From: Synchiropus splendidus
Taxonomy: Eukaryota; Chordata; Actinopteri; Syngnathiformes; Callionymidae
Assembly (NCBI RefSeq): GCF_027744825.2
Contig: NC_071347.1
Coordinates: 12,399,501 to 12,463,500 of the forward strand
Direction: 5' to 3'
DNA: 64,000 nucleotides
In this document: piece after piece, positions 49,600 to 62,649 of the stretch
Numbering within the stretch: the stretch's first letter is position 1
Layout: each line of letters begins with the position of its first letter
Translations under genes and position numbers: made by a program
The notes under the pieces: generated by a model
Told to the model about the DNA's origin: nothing
What the model saw: only the letters and a program-made list of their open reading frames with translations
Databases searched by the model: none

Positions 49600-50060
49600 C
49601 AAAATGCCAAAAAAAAGGCAATTCGAAAAAGGCTTTCGAAAAAGTCAATCATACGTACTCATTCAAAGTATTAGAGAAGGTCAGGTTTGGAAAGGAATTT
49701 ATGAATACAGAACAGCTCGAAGCAAAATTAGATTAAATGGGAAAATTATAGAATCATTTGGAATAAAGAGATCAGTCCGACTGGGTTGCCCATTGTCAGT
49801 GGGGCCATTTGCAAAAAATATAATAAAAAATGAGAAGATTAATTGAATAAAAATAGAGGAGAATGATTGTATGAAAATACTACACTATGCAGATGATACA
49901 ACAATGGTTAGAGATAAGCAAAGTATTGGGGAAGTATTTGAAGAAATTTGGAAAAACATCAGGGGTCAAAATTAACTTAAAACAAAAATCTGAGATACTG
50001 TTGATGGGACAAGAGGAACATTTTGGATTTCTTTTTCACTGAGGATGAGAACAATGTCAA
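49600..50060 (+). mobile_element. Decayed L1/Tx1-type LINE, reverse-transcriptase fragment
   Basis: Translation across a few frameshifts gives three consecutive LINE RT motifs: LNGKIIESFGIKRSVRLGCP with LS (usual form GxRQGCPLS), then KILHYADDTTMV (the catalytic YADD box, near 49,876-49,911), then FGKTSGVKINLKQKSEILLM with GQ. The order and spacing fit the fingers-to-palm part of L1-clade RT. The copy is broken by a stop and frameshifts, is inactive, and lacks both element ends. Confidence 0.75.
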
Positions 50061-50140
50061 GCTATTTTGAAAATATTATAGGAATAAATGATTGTTACAA
50101 AGAAATTTAAGAGGGCAAAGCATTGAATGAGATAAAATTT

Positions 50141-50455
50141 TATTCGCTTTCCTTGATGTTCAAATAGTCCCAGGAAGCCAGACAAGTTGTTTTTGAGTGA
50201 TTTTTGAGTTTTGAAAAAATGTCATTTTTGGGTATTTTGAGTCAGGGCCCCTGTCGTTGTCGTGTCAGGACCAATTAAAAAAAAAAAAATCACCAAAATT
50301 CGACTTTTTTATTTTAATCAATTTCTTCGCTTTCCTTAATGTTCAAACAGTCCCAGGAAGCCAGACTTGTTTTTTTAATTATTATTATTTTTTGAGTTTT
50401 GAAAAAAATGGCAGTTTGAGTCAGGGCCGGCCCTGTCGTCGTGTCAGGACCAATT
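50141..50455. repeat. Tandem duplication, unit about 170 bp
   Basis: Two diverged copies, about 50141-50273 and 50314-50455, share TTCGCTTTCCTT, AGTCCCAGGAAGCCAGAC, TTTTGAGTTTTGAAAAAA and GAGTCAGGGCC.CCTGTCGT with GTGTCAGGACCAATT. A related motif (TTTTTTGAAAAAATTGAACA with GACTCAAAATGCC) occurs before the LINE fragment at 49.57 kb, suggesting the LINE inserted into a satellite-like array. Confidence 0.7.
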
Positions 50456-51269
50456 TTTGCTTAATAACTACATTAGCCATGTATGGTGGCAGTAGTGAGT
50501 CACTGAATTGACCTGACAGCTGCAAATCTGTGATTCTACCAACTCTGAATAAGTTCTTAAAAAGAAAAAGAAGAGTGAAGAAAGTGATGGTGCCCCCAAC
50601 AGCAAAAACTGTTCATGAAAGCACCTGTTGAAAGTTAATTAGAACATTTTATGTCGACACTTTCATTGACACTTTACTAATCTTCTTTGGGGTTTAAATA
50701 AAACACATTATATTTCATACATATATTAAAAATGTATATTATATTTTATTATATTTAGACATGGTTTTATTATATTTATTTTATTCAGATTTTTTTTTTT
50801 CAATTTTTCAAATTTTCTCAACAGTTTGCATCAAGTGCATTTTGTTTTTCTTTTTTTTCTTGAGTAAATTTGATGAATATGACTTGCACCTGGTCCTGCT
50901 GCTGGTTGGACCTTTCTATGACAAATATCTTAGCAATGATCACAGGGTTTTGGTTTTTTACGTGTAAGTAAATTAAATATGGTTATAAATCACAAATGAA
51001 ATCAAAAGCAATGAATCAGTTCTATTACTTGAATGGGCCCCGGGTCCATTTGTCCTGGGGAAGGTGGACCGCGAGTTCTGAAAGGTTAAGAACCGGGCTC
51101 AATAAAATCCATCCACCTCCCGTCTCATCCATTTTTATTCACTGTTGAGATCAACATCATTTAACACCATCCATGGACTACAGATGCTCAAAACCCATTT
51201 TGACCGACACCCAGACTCCACACGACCTGACACAGAACTGCCCTGACTAATATGTGGGAGAGTGAAGCC

Positions 51270-51830
51270 CTTAATAAAAGTCCATTGAAACCCACTTTGT
51301 ATTTCTATTTCCTAGATGACATTTTCGGTGCGTAGACCCACAGCCTCCATCAGTTTAATGCATTCCTACACGTTCTCGATACCCAGCATCCCTCCATTAA
51401 AGTAAAGCACTCAATTGATCAGAACCAAATCCATTTACTGGACACCACAGTATTTTTTCAAAAATACAATAATACACCAAAACAAATGCTTACTAAAGTC
51501 TGCTTCAAACCTACCGAAACTCATTCCCTCCTCCACAAACTCAGCTTTTACCCGAAACACAGGTATCATTTAAAGGTATCATAAAATCACAAATAATCTG
51601 TTTCCACCGAATCATGCAGTAAAAAGTCGTTCATTCTCTCAGCATAAAAAAACTATACACCAAACGATTCCGCCGCTACATTTCAAATGAAACCCTGAGG
51701 GCTCTCTCTCCAACCCACTCTATCTCCCGGGCTGGTCCCGTGAACCCCACCACTAACTCCACACAACCTACCAGTCTGACTCCAAATACATATACCACTC
51801 AACAAACCATACTCCCTTTCATCTCTACTT
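51270..51830 (+). mobile_element. Decayed Penelope-like retroelement fragment
   Basis: The reading frame carries YFLDDIFGA (51299 onward, the RT catalytic box in the xxDDIF form), then IHLLDTTVFFQKY (51430-51465), then KVCFKPTETHSLLHKLSFYP and KH (51495-51565). The series DDIF, then LDTTVx, then KPTDTHxxLHxxSxHP is typical of Penelope-like elements. Stops and frameshifts interrupt it. Neither the endonuclease domain nor a terminal repeat was found. Confidence 0.6.
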
Positions 51831-52755
51831 ACTCTGTCCACACGCACCCAATGTTACAAAAACTTTAAAAAAAAAAAAGTTTTTAAACTTTCAAAAACGA
51901 TTTTAATAAAACTCAATTACAGAATCTAAAATTTAAAAACTTAATTGTGACTGTTAATGGCATTCAGGAAAAACACAAGTTTACAAAACATTCTAATAAA
52001 ATCCAAATTTGCTGAAAATAATTCACTCACTAAAAACTCTTTCCAGAAAAAAAAATATAAACACCTCAAATGGATCCATAATGAATATGCTTAATACTTT
52101 TCTAAAAATGTCATTTTTTATTTAAAAAATGACATTTTAGTGTAGCTTTGCACCTTAATGAAATGTAATTTTAATTTAAAACCAATAAATACTGGCTTAA
52201 ATAAAAATAAATTAAATAAAATGTGGCGTGTGTTGTTTGGTTTCATTAGGTCATTGGACCACACTTAGGTCATTTGACACTTGGTGTTATTTTATCCTAA
52301 CTCAACATGAATTTACTGAGCTTAACATGTTATTTATGCTTAATTTTTATGTTTAAATTTACCCGATGCCTGTTTTGTATGAATCACTGAAACATTTCAA
52401 TCATGTTCAACCTGGCTGTTAATAAATATAAGCAAGTAATCTGAGTTTATTGATGTAATACCAGGAAGGACCTCGGGAGGGCACTGGGTCCCTTTTCGTA
52501 CTCCAAAATGTATTTTTTCAGATTTCTTTTTTGCATTCAAAACAAAGATTTACCTCCTCAAGTCCATGACTAGAGTTACTGCAAGAGCCCTGATAAATAT
52601 CCTCTGCCACTCCATGATATGATACTCCCTAAATCAATAGGTGACAGAGTAACATTTCGATTTCTTCTAGAAGAAGCATCACCCTTCATCAACATCATCG
52701 AGTGCATCAATATACGTTTGCATCAGCTCGTGAATCCATTGCGCATTGCACAAAC

Positions 52756-52772
52756 GGCCAGAAGATGGCGCT
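52756..52772 (+). promoter_or_regulatory. CTCF-like motif
   Basis: GGCCAGAAGATGGCGCT matches the CTCF core except for one position (A where Y is expected). It lies between the retroelement block and the unique-looking DNA that begins near 52.9 kb. Confidence 0.35.
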
Positions 52773-54535
52773 ATCGTAAAGTACACCATGTGAAGCGTGG
52801 ATATGCTTCAATATTAATTTTTTGTAGTGTCAGGAAGTTTTAGTTACGAAACGCCAAGCCATGCTTTATTGCAGATTGAAGCATTTTAATTTGTTCTAGA
52901 CAAACTGACTGTCCTTCACTTAACATGAAAATGCCATTTTTTTTAGTTGAAGCTGCATAAAGCGGAGTAATGTGTCCTCTATTTTTCTTCTATCTCACTT
53001 GAGGCGCAGTGCATCTGCTCAGATGAATGGCCGCCCCTATAATAAGCCTATGGGAAGTGATGAGAGCACAAACCGGCTTTATTAGCGTGAGGCTTCCTGT
53101 GATGTTGCTGCAGAACATTGCCACACTATTGAATTACGGGTCACATTTGCTCCTGAGTAATTCTCCTCCAGTGACAGTTTCATCCATCCATCATGGTGAG
53201 GGGCTCCAAACCCGTTTGTCCCATCAACGTTCCCAGGCTCATTCTTCTGCAGGTCACCCCGGGCTTCTGGGCAACTTTCTCTGCTTTCCTTTGTTCTTTT
53301 TTTTCCATCCTCAAAAACTTGTGGCTGCATTCACACGTGTCGTTTCAGCCTCTTCCCCCGGGCGAAGGAGAAACACCGGTTTGTCATGTTCGGTGGCGCC
53401 TCACACCACGCGGGCCGCTGCTGTTATTGCACAGGGCATTGGGACTGAGGTGTGAGAGCTGTGGCTGATATCCCAGCGTGCTGCGTAATGGAGAGGAATC
53501 TAATCGCCTCGCTGCAGACTCACCCTCCACTTTCAAGTGTCTTTTAAGAAATGAACCAACCCTGAAAAACAAAACGCCACATCCATCATAAAGAGCTCCT
53601 GTGGGGACCAAAATCCAGACTGAGAACAACATCCAGCCGACTGATGTTCCTGGACACTTCCTAGAGGTTTAAATCCCTCAAGATTTTCCTGTTTTCCTTT
53701 GTTTGTCAACATCTATCAAGGATTCTTATCCGCACTTCCGTACATTCCACCTCCCCCTTCATCCTTCCCTCTCCTCCACTTTCTCCTCGCACACCTTCTG
53801 TTGTGGATTGATAACATCCCTGATGGCGCTTCTTTATTAGCCACCCACAGGCAGATTAACCGGAGCAATAATCGCAGCAATTACACCAAAGTTGGCCGCG
53901 GGAGAGTTTGAGCAGGGCAGCAAGGGTGCCATCGGATACGTGTTCTGCCAAAGTGTGCATGTCTCTGAGCCTGCGCCTGCACCAAACTCATACAGAGAAC
54001 AGAGCCTGTGCTTTCCAGCAGCGTCTTGCACGCTCTATCTTTTGCCCGGTAATGGGATTAAGAAATGCGTGACTAATGAAGTTGTATTACATATTACGAC
54101 CAACAAATGCAGCAACTGTGAAGAGAGAAATGTTTTTCTCTTCATTACCACTGTTCATTACGTCCTTCCTTCGATGGGTGTTGTTTGTTTTGACCTGAGT
54201 GGTCTGGCGTTCTTGCGGTGCCTGTCTTAAAGTTAGAGTACCTTGCCACAGTTAGAGTAATATTTCTGACTCTAAAGAGTGAACCTGAACTGCAAATTCA
54301 CTACAGTCTTTTCAGTTAGATTCACTTGTGAAACTTGAATGTGTGTCATTGAAACATTGGTATTTCAGTTTTACAGCTGTGTTCCACAATGTCTTTGTAA
54401 ATACGAATCTCACACACGAACTAGTTCTACGCTAGCTGTGGAAGTCAAGCACCAAACTGGAAAAGCTATGTGCCACATATCCATGTCAGGTATTGCGATA
54501 TTGCCTTCAAGTAGTGACGGCTTGATGACACAGTA

Positions 54536-54612
54536 GGGAATGGTTGTATAAGGTTCCATGAAACAGTGTCCAGATTTTCAGAGACCACCAGGTGGCACTG
54601 TCCTCATTCCTC
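54536..54612. repeat. Dispersed palindromic repeat, copy C (half)
   Basis: One arm only: TTCCATGAAACAGTGTCCAG, then ATTTTCAGAGACCACCAGGT and GGCACTGTC. CCACCAGGTGGCAC matches the CTCF core at every position. Confidence 0.7.
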
Positions 54613-57600
54613 ATCTGCCCATCTCTATTCTCTTGTGTGAGTAAAAGAGATGTATAAAGTATCTTTTGTCTTTTTTTTAAATCATTCAGTTCAATGGATG
54701 CTACCACTTTCAATTCACAGTAGATCATGTAGTGAAGAAACTTCTTATATATATTATCATATTTTATTCCCATGCGCTGTTTCAAAATAAAAGGCTTTTA
54801 TAACAGCTAGTTATTTGGAGATTAATTGTATTATTATTGTCCTGTAGCATCCACAGTATATAGTATAGGGTATGGTATTTATATATTCACATACCATATA
54901 TATATATCGATTTCATTTTATTTCAAGTTTTACTTAATAAAGTCTCCTCAATGGACTTCACTCACGCAAATGTTTTCCCCTTCTCCTGTGCTGGGATGGA
55001 TGTTCATTTTGGTTATCTACTGACAGAAAACAGTCAAAAAAGACACTAAAACAATCAGACAAAAACTTTATTTCAAAGTTAATGTTTTACGGTGCACAGG
55101 CGTTATTCAGCGTGACATCATATCCAAAACATCCAAGAGGATGGTGAACAATGAGATCGCACTGATGACGGAAAAATTCAGTTTAAAAACGCAAATATAG
55201 AAGGACAAAAAAAATTATAATTAAAGACTTCACACTTCACAGTCCACCCTGCTGTTAAGCAAACGTGTCTTCGTTCACACAACTCACTTGTTATCGCAGT
55301 GGTTGTGCATTTTACACCTAGGCCTTCAGCCAAGTCACCTCACCCCCATATAAATAATAAATACATGAAAAAAAAAACGCCATTTAGAAGTGATACAGTG
55401 AAACAGAGGGGAATGTTTTGTCACTCAACGCCACTTTTTAATCATGAGCAGCAAACCTGTCTCCAAACATCAGCGGTCCGTCTGCTCATGTGTCCGGCCG
55501 GAATCCGCAACGGACTACAGTCATTACAACTTGTTTCTTGCGGGATTTTTCATGAAAAACATACGAGACAGGCAGTTCAAGACCACCTCTTTGATGTTTC
55601 CACTTGGTTTTAATACGTTTGATCGCGTGAGATTTCATCATTAAAAAGAGATGAGTTTTAGCCATGCGAGTGGCGGAAGCCCTGTCGCACACCCGTTTGC
55701 AAAGTGTCAGTTTCGTATCAGAAAGACTCCAACGAGAGGGCCACAGTTTGCCAGCAGCGGCACAAGAACCATGTCAGAGTAGAATCACAGAGCTGCGCCA
55801 GGGCGCCCCGTCATTAACATGTTAAACGTTTGCATTCACCAAGCCCTGAGCCTGCGGTAGCCACTCGCTTGGAAGTGGTGAACTTCCTCCGCCTGGTTAT
55901 CTCGCCGGTGTTGATGCCAGGAAAATCCAGGGGCGGAGAACAGCACAATACGCACTGGAATGTCACCAAACATCTGTGGTTTCATTGCTCTGAAGCTAGT
56001 TTGCACCTCCATATGCGCATCCATATATGTTTTCAGCCACAGGCTTCCGAGAGCGAGAAACAAGTAGCGGTTAGTCCGGAAATTATGGTATGACATGAGT
56101 ATCCCATCACAGGATGTGTACAAGTCACATTCAACATGAGGCCAGCTGGACGGCCTCGCTGTCCAGAACTTGGTTAATCGCATGTTCAACATTTAAGTGA
56201 AGTGTGATTATTGGTGAATAACTGTTTCAAAAACCATCCATAAAAATGTTGAATTCCACCATATATTCCTCTGATGCTGTTGTAACCCACAATCAAAGCT
56301 CACTGTTGTTGTATCAGGCTGCGGCAAATTAAAACCACACATGTGGAAAATCAGTTCCTCGAATAAATGTTTGAGTCAATACAGTAAATTATTTCTCTGA
56401 GCGCCTCCAAAACACCCTTGGTACCCGGTCCCAGCACTTCAAGACATGAGATTGGAGTAAATCATTTGTGAGGTTTAGCACCAGAAATCAGCATCCTGGT
56501 GTTGTTGTTGCACATCTAAAGCAAGATGGAAACAAGTGGAAGAGAAAATATAAGATTCATGCCAGCAGGCATTCCCACACCAGCCAGCCAGGAATTCAAA
56601 ATCAGATGTGTGGATTTAAACCCTGGGCTTGTGGTTTGCAGGCACACACACGCTCTTCGGTGCATGTCGGTATAAAGAACCCGACCAGTCTCGGAATGTG
56701 GAATATGTTTAATGTGATCTATGCAGTGATCTTTGTACATCAGATGAAAGGGATGGGATTCACTGACACAAAATGTTGGTCAGACTCTCATTGGACGCTT
56801 GAAATATTGACACATTTTACCACTTCATGTTTGTGTCCTGTGTACTTCTTAGTTTTAGAGCTTCGGATTTGGAACATTTTCAGTAGAGCAAGGGGCACGA
56901 ACTGCAAAGTCAAAGTCTCGACACAGAGGTAACCTCACTGGGGATCTTTGAGCTCCATGCCGCAAGGTGTGTGTGCTTGGATTGGTCCTCGTGATGACCG
57001 AACCGAAGACCTTGAACTGAAACACTCCTGGTCCATGAACTTCGATGTTTCTTCTTTTACCTGCTAACCTGTCACCAAACATCTCTAGAGGATGTACTTG
57101 CTTCCAATCATATCCTTCCATGTTACTCCCAGTCCAGATAACCAACATCATCCCTTGTGACTCTGCTTCTTGTCTTTTTGTTCACATTCACCTTTGGTGG
57201 TCGTCTGCACCTGTTCCACCATGCATGCGCTCTCCTCTTCACCTCACCTGGAAAAGTAAAGCCCATTCTAAGCCGAGGCAATGATAATGTTAGACTCAAT
57301 ATAAGAAAACTGAAGATTTATTTCCAAACAGAAAGACTGAATAACACAAAGAAATGTCATAATGTGAAATGATTTATTAGATTAGGGTCAGTTTTTATTT
57401 TGTTGTCCACAAGGAGGAAACTCTTTTTTAGTTAGTGTTTTTTTTGAGAGCTACTAAGTTGACACATGCTAGTAAATTGGAAACGTGGATAAATAAATAA
57501 ATTGAAGGCCTGTTTTGAGTGCAAAAAATATATCATCCATGGAATATTGGCTCCATACCTGGCTACCTGCTGTGATGGGTGGACGAAAGAAAGCAATGTT

Positions 57601-59203
57601 TGCAGAGGCTCTAACTTCCATCGACCCTCCTTCACTCCTCCTGTACTGAGACAAGATTTGTTTTAATGTAAAAACCACACATTATAGTCGATTAAGTTTT
57701 CTGCTTTCCAAATGATCAAGGATGCAGCAGATTTATATTCATGTGATTTCAGCATCAGAGGGCCGTTTTGCAACTCTTTCAACCTTGGGGGTGAAAAAAA
57801 GTCTCACTGCACAATCTCCAAAAGTTAATCCCGGAGCAGAAAATGAAACATTTCACATTTTTTCAAGCATGAAATTAAATATATCCCGCTCGGTGGCCTT
57901 GACTCTCATTATTTTGATGGAGTATTTGGAGACTTTTTTTTCTTAATTTGTTTTATCAGACTGGTGACATGTTTTCAAAGACCCGTTTTAGCGGCCCTTT
58001 CACCTGTGATGGATATAGGAGTGAAGATGTGTGATCCAGCATGTGTGTGAGATGGGACGCGTGCGTCAGTGAGCATGAGGTTAATTGAAGTGGTTACAGT
58101 GAAAATTATTCCCTCCGGGGGGGAAACGGCAGGCGGAGGCAGGAGGTGGATTCAGTGGTGGGTGAAGAGATAAACCCAAGAGAGATGGAGGTGGGAGGGG
58201 ACAGAGAGGTCAAAGGGATTGCTCTTCGCCCACCTTGCCGGCGGCAGTGATACACGAGGACAGAGATATGAAATGATTCATCTAAAGGTCAGGCGTGTCC
58301 GCTCCTTCAGCTCTGTTTGATCTCCGTGTCTCACCTTGCTTGTTTTACGTCCCCTAAACATTTTCTCTCACTGTGCCTAATTCATTTACACCATAACCTT
58401 TTAGTAAATCAATTTGGATGCTCCTCTGGTCCTCTCCGACTCACACGTGTCGCCTTCTATCTCTTTCTGTTTGTCCCCGCGTGTGGCCTTTCCCCTTTCC
58501 TCCCGTGCTTGCTTTGACTTCACAGATGACAGGTTGGCTGACTCTAATCCAGCAGATGCCGGGGCGGGGAGGCCTGACCAACTGTTTTAGCTCCAATCAG
58601 CTTTTATGGCTCTCCGGAGGAGCCGCACGGAGCCCCCTGCCAGCCTGACATTTCAGTGAGGAGGCGAAAAAAGGAGCGGCCAGGAGAAAAAATAGAGAAC
58701 CCGTGTTCACATGCAGAACATGCGTGGATTAAAGCAGAGGGCTGGAGAAGGGAAGACAGCAGGTATTACCGCCCGACAGGAAACCAAACTGCTGCCTTCA
58801 ATCAACTTTGATCCAGACTGTGTCACGGAGAATTCAACATCAGCAGGAATTGAGATGTCACCACTAATGCATTTGCCACCGACAGCCAGAGACACCCCTG
58901 TATTGTCCACATCTGTCGCTTCCACCACGCGACCCATCCATCTCCACAGCACCCCCCAACCAATCTCTTTCCCTCGGAGACGAAGACCGAAAGATAATGA
59001 CAAAAGGAGATTCTTTTTTTTTTAAAAAAAAAAGGTGATGGAAGGAGAAAAAGATAATTTCCAGACAGAAGTCTGGAGATTTAAGCCACCCTTTACGTTA
59101 AACGGAGCTCTGTTTCAACGTTGTGAATTCATTTACATCTGAATAGTACTTACACAAGAGCAGTTGAGTTTGGAAAACAGCAAAGCATGATTTGTGGTAG
59201 AAA

Positions 59204-59603
59204 CTAGTGTTGTAGTCGAGAGACCGCCAAACCTGAGACCAAGTCGAGACAGAGATCAGACCATACAGAGTCAAAACCAAGACTTTGGGGAATCAAGATC
59301 GAGTGGAGACCAAGATCAATGAGAGGCAAGATCAAACTACGAGCTTGCTCCACTGGTAGTGCTTCAGTTCAGTTCAGTTCAGCCCTAATTTGAAAAAAAA
59401 AAGTTTCTTTTGCTGGAAAAATAAATGTGCATCTACATGACTAATAGACTTGTTCTTCAGCATTCTGTATTCAATTTGGTCTCAACCTTGGTCTTGGTCT
59501 CGCACCCCTCATTGGGCTTGGTCTTGGGACCTCAAAATTTTGGTCATGGTCTCTGCATGCTCTGGTCTCGTCTCAAGGTAGACGGTCTTGACTACAACAC
59601 TAG
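59204..59603. mobile_element. 400-bp MITE-like element with perfect 14-bp inverted ends
   Basis: The left end CTAGTGTTGTAGTC (59204-59217) is repeated in inverse at 59590-59603. The interior is a long imperfect palindrome built from GACCAAG-type units on the left and CTTGGTCTTGGTCTC on the right. It codes for nothing, as expected of a non-autonomous DNA transposon. A partial relative lies near 15.02-15.11 kb. Confidence 0.75.
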
Positions 59604-60544
59604 TCAAAGCAAAACATAAAACACCACATTGAGTTGCTGGGTCCTGACCTCAATGATGCATACATTTACTTCAAACCATACAACCGTTTCCTGTTATGAA
59701 AATGCCCTCTATTTGATACTATAAATTATAGCTGTGGTATTTCATCTGAGACAAACAGAATTTAGACTCTAATCCTCCACATATGAGGTAAATTCCCCTA
59801 AGATTATCTGCAGCTTGCTCTATTACCACCAGTCCAAACTGAAAGTCAGTTTAAAATTCCTGTCACTTTTCCACTTAATTTTAATAGTGTCTCTATCATG
59901 CATAACAGGGTGGTAATGTTGAGCTAAACTGAACCAATCAAACCAACAAAAGGGCAAATAAATCATTTCATCTGATCTAATAGTGTCTGCTTGAGACCAT
60001 GGCTCGTGGCGGATCGAGTGATGTCATCCGTTGTCTGTGATGTCACTTAAAAAAACAGTCTTTGTATCGTGTAAGTGTTACGTTGTGTAAAACAAAAAGT
60101 AAAACCTCAGAATGGGCATCAATCGTGATTTTTATATTGGAAATTATATTTCATTTAAATAATAAAATAAAGAATAATTTTTGAAATAATTCATTTTTGT
60201 TTAAAATAAGATTTTTTCATTTGAAAAGTATGATGCTAATGCTATATAGGCTTCTCTGGACACAGAGAAATAGGCCTTGTTCTTGGAAAAAAATGACTAA
60301 AAAGTGTAGAACTTAAAATGACATTAAAACATTCACTATGTAATTCACCTTCATATTTGTCAATGCACTGCATTTTCAAGAGCTCATAAAATGAATTGGA
60401 GATTTTCAAATCTAAATCTAAATATATGAATGTACATAAAAGTTTTATCCGCACAAAGCATTGTTCATTTTAAAGCATAACATATTTTGAAGTATTTTTC
60501 GACGTAAGTGATGGTGATATTACGTTTCGATTCTAGGGTTGAAA

Positions 60545-60860
60545 GTCATTTAAATGAAGGCTTCCCCAGCCTTATCTCTCCCGGCAGATTGTGCCAAAGT
60601 GATGGTGCCAGTGAGGAAAATGCTCGCCTTGGATTTGAGCCTCAACTTCCTCTGGTCTATAAGACTGCTAGCTCATAGGTTGTCAATGTGATTGATGTAG
60701 CTGGCGGACAGAGCAGAACCAGATATAACTGTAGGCAGTCAAATCTGTCCAGGAAGCCAGTGGAGTGAAGCTTAAATTGGTGTGGTGGATATAAGCTCCT
60801 GAGTTTTGGTTTTGGTGGAGAGTGGAAAAATCTTTGCAGTGTTCCAGAGGGTGACCGAAT
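60545..60860 (+). mobile_element. L2-like LINE 3' tail (remnant)
   Basis: The stretch with TTTGAGCCTCAACTTCCTCT, TATAAGACTGCTAGCTCATA, AGCAGAACCAGATATAACTG and CAGGAAGCCAGTGGAGTGAA resembles 3' noncoding tails of fish L2/Maui-type LINEs (GACTGCT.., AGCCAGTGGAGTGAAG). No RT frame is attached. Assignment rests on memory of the family's sequence style. Confidence 0.4.
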
Positions 60861-61710
60861 CTTTCACAGATGACTTTGAGTTGAGATATATTGAAACGTG
60901 TTTTAATGTCAAAACATTAGGTAAGTGGTAAGTTTGCAGTCTAGACATAATGAATTGAAAATTTACAAAAATTTCGTCTCATCTAGAAATGTCAAATAGC
61001 GTTAAAACAATACATACACACATGCTATGCTTGCGGTCATTTTTGTCGAGGTGAAATAGACACTATCCTGATCATTTTGTGGTGGCACTCAAATTCATTC
61101 TTTGTTGTAGGTGATGACAAATGTTCACGTACATTTGCTGTGAGATCATCACAGCTCCACATACAGGCCTGTTTCCTGTCGACTCAAAAGAGCTCCATTT
61201 TCACAGAGCGCTTTTTGACTTCTTCTCCCAGTCCAAGCTCCTCCCCCACTCTTTTGGTCAAAGTCACCTTTGCCATTATATTGAGTCAGTCAAGTCACAG
61301 ATTGTTTAAAACCAAACAATGTGCAAACCGAGCCTCACATTTCACACCGCTCTTCTCGTACTACACACAATGTTTACGAGACATTAAAACCAGCACAAAA
61401 CCAAGAGTCTTTTTTATGTTATTAAGGCAATAAACTTTAATTAATCTGCCTGGGTGACAAATAAAAGGCCTTTAACTAATGGGCAATAGGATTGACTGCG
61501 TCAAGAGTGCAGTAAAGCCATTTAAATCTGAATAATGCCTATTGTTACATTTTTAATGGCTTTATGATTTATAAATAATTCAAGCAGAATCCAGGACGGG
61601 CTTCCTTCACTCCTGTGTTATTCCGGATGTCCGAGCGTGTCCTCTGGACGCCGGGGAGCGACTCCTCATTTGACCAGGTCTGAAGAACAATGGCGGACGT
61701 CTAAAAGCCA

Positions 61711-61780
61711 TCAGTCATCTGATAAAGGGGAACCTGTGTTTATCTGATGATTAATGGGGTTTTTACTGCCCTCTGTAGTG
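61711..61780. promoter_or_regulatory. E-box/GATA cluster followed by a CTCF-like site
   Basis: CATCTG (61716-61721) overlaps TGATAA (61720-61725). An inverted TTATCT follows at 61740-61745 and TTAAT beyond it. About 20 bp on, CACTACAGAGGGCAGT (minus strand, 61764-61780) resembles a CTCF core. E-box plus GATA composites are bound by the TAL1-LMO2-LDB1-GATA complex, so this is a candidate blood enhancer 13 kb downstream of LMO2; that role is inference. Confidence 0.35.
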
Positions 61781-62649
61781 TTGTAGACCACTTGAACTCT
61801 ACAGTTTGACCTGGAGGCTATTAAATCTGGAGACGACAGTTGATGCGTTAATGGGGGTCATGAGACTTTCACTGGTCTAATCACGTTCACTGCCAAGGTG
61901 AGTAGACTTTGACCATGACACTGTTCTGTGTCAAAGTTCACAAATAAGCACACCATTTTTTTAAACACACAGTAGCACATATAAAGACCATGTCACAGTG
62001 TAAAATTTCTCTTTTTTCAAAGTATTCTGGTGATGAGTGACATTTTTGTTTCTCAAGTTATGCATTCATAAATCACTATACTGTACATTTGAAGTTTGGG
62101 GTACGCATTTGTGGTCAAAGGTACAGATACAACGCAGTATAAATCAGTCAGTTTTCTCACATAGGTACAACACTTTCTCCATCTATCATGACGTTTACAT
62201 TTTTCAATCTTCATTTGTTCACCAGTTGTGTTTATGGGGCTGCAGTCAAAGCAAGGAAACCGAATATCGCTCTCACCAGATCAGACGCGACGCAAAGTGT
62301 GACCCAGGGTTCACGTGTGGCCTTCTGCCTGTATTTATGCGGCCCATAAATGGAACAGAAATTGTGCTCTTTTAAAATGATTAATAATATATTTCTCACA
62401 ATCTGTTTTTTAGGTCTTTTTTTTTATTTCCCCCATTTTATATCTATTTTTCTTTTGTCATTACAATGAAAAGCTAGATCAAAATGTTAAATTTAATTTA
62501 ATGCTTATTTTATGTATGAGTATGAAGTATGAATCCATAACTAGATATAACGGATAGTCTTTCCTTTACCGCCACTCTTGACATGACGTCGGGTTTTCCC
62601 TCACTGTTTAATTTCAAAACGTAGCTTTCAATTCCGCACCTTGTGTGCA

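Noticed and set aside
53027..53455. 142-codon plus-strand frame downstream of LMO2
   Set aside because: No domain, no splice partner, and competing open frames on both strands over the same DNA; more likely noncoding.
56468..56932. 154-codon plus-strand frame
   Set aside because: Sequence is low in protein-like patterning and no homologous family is apparent; not called as a gene.
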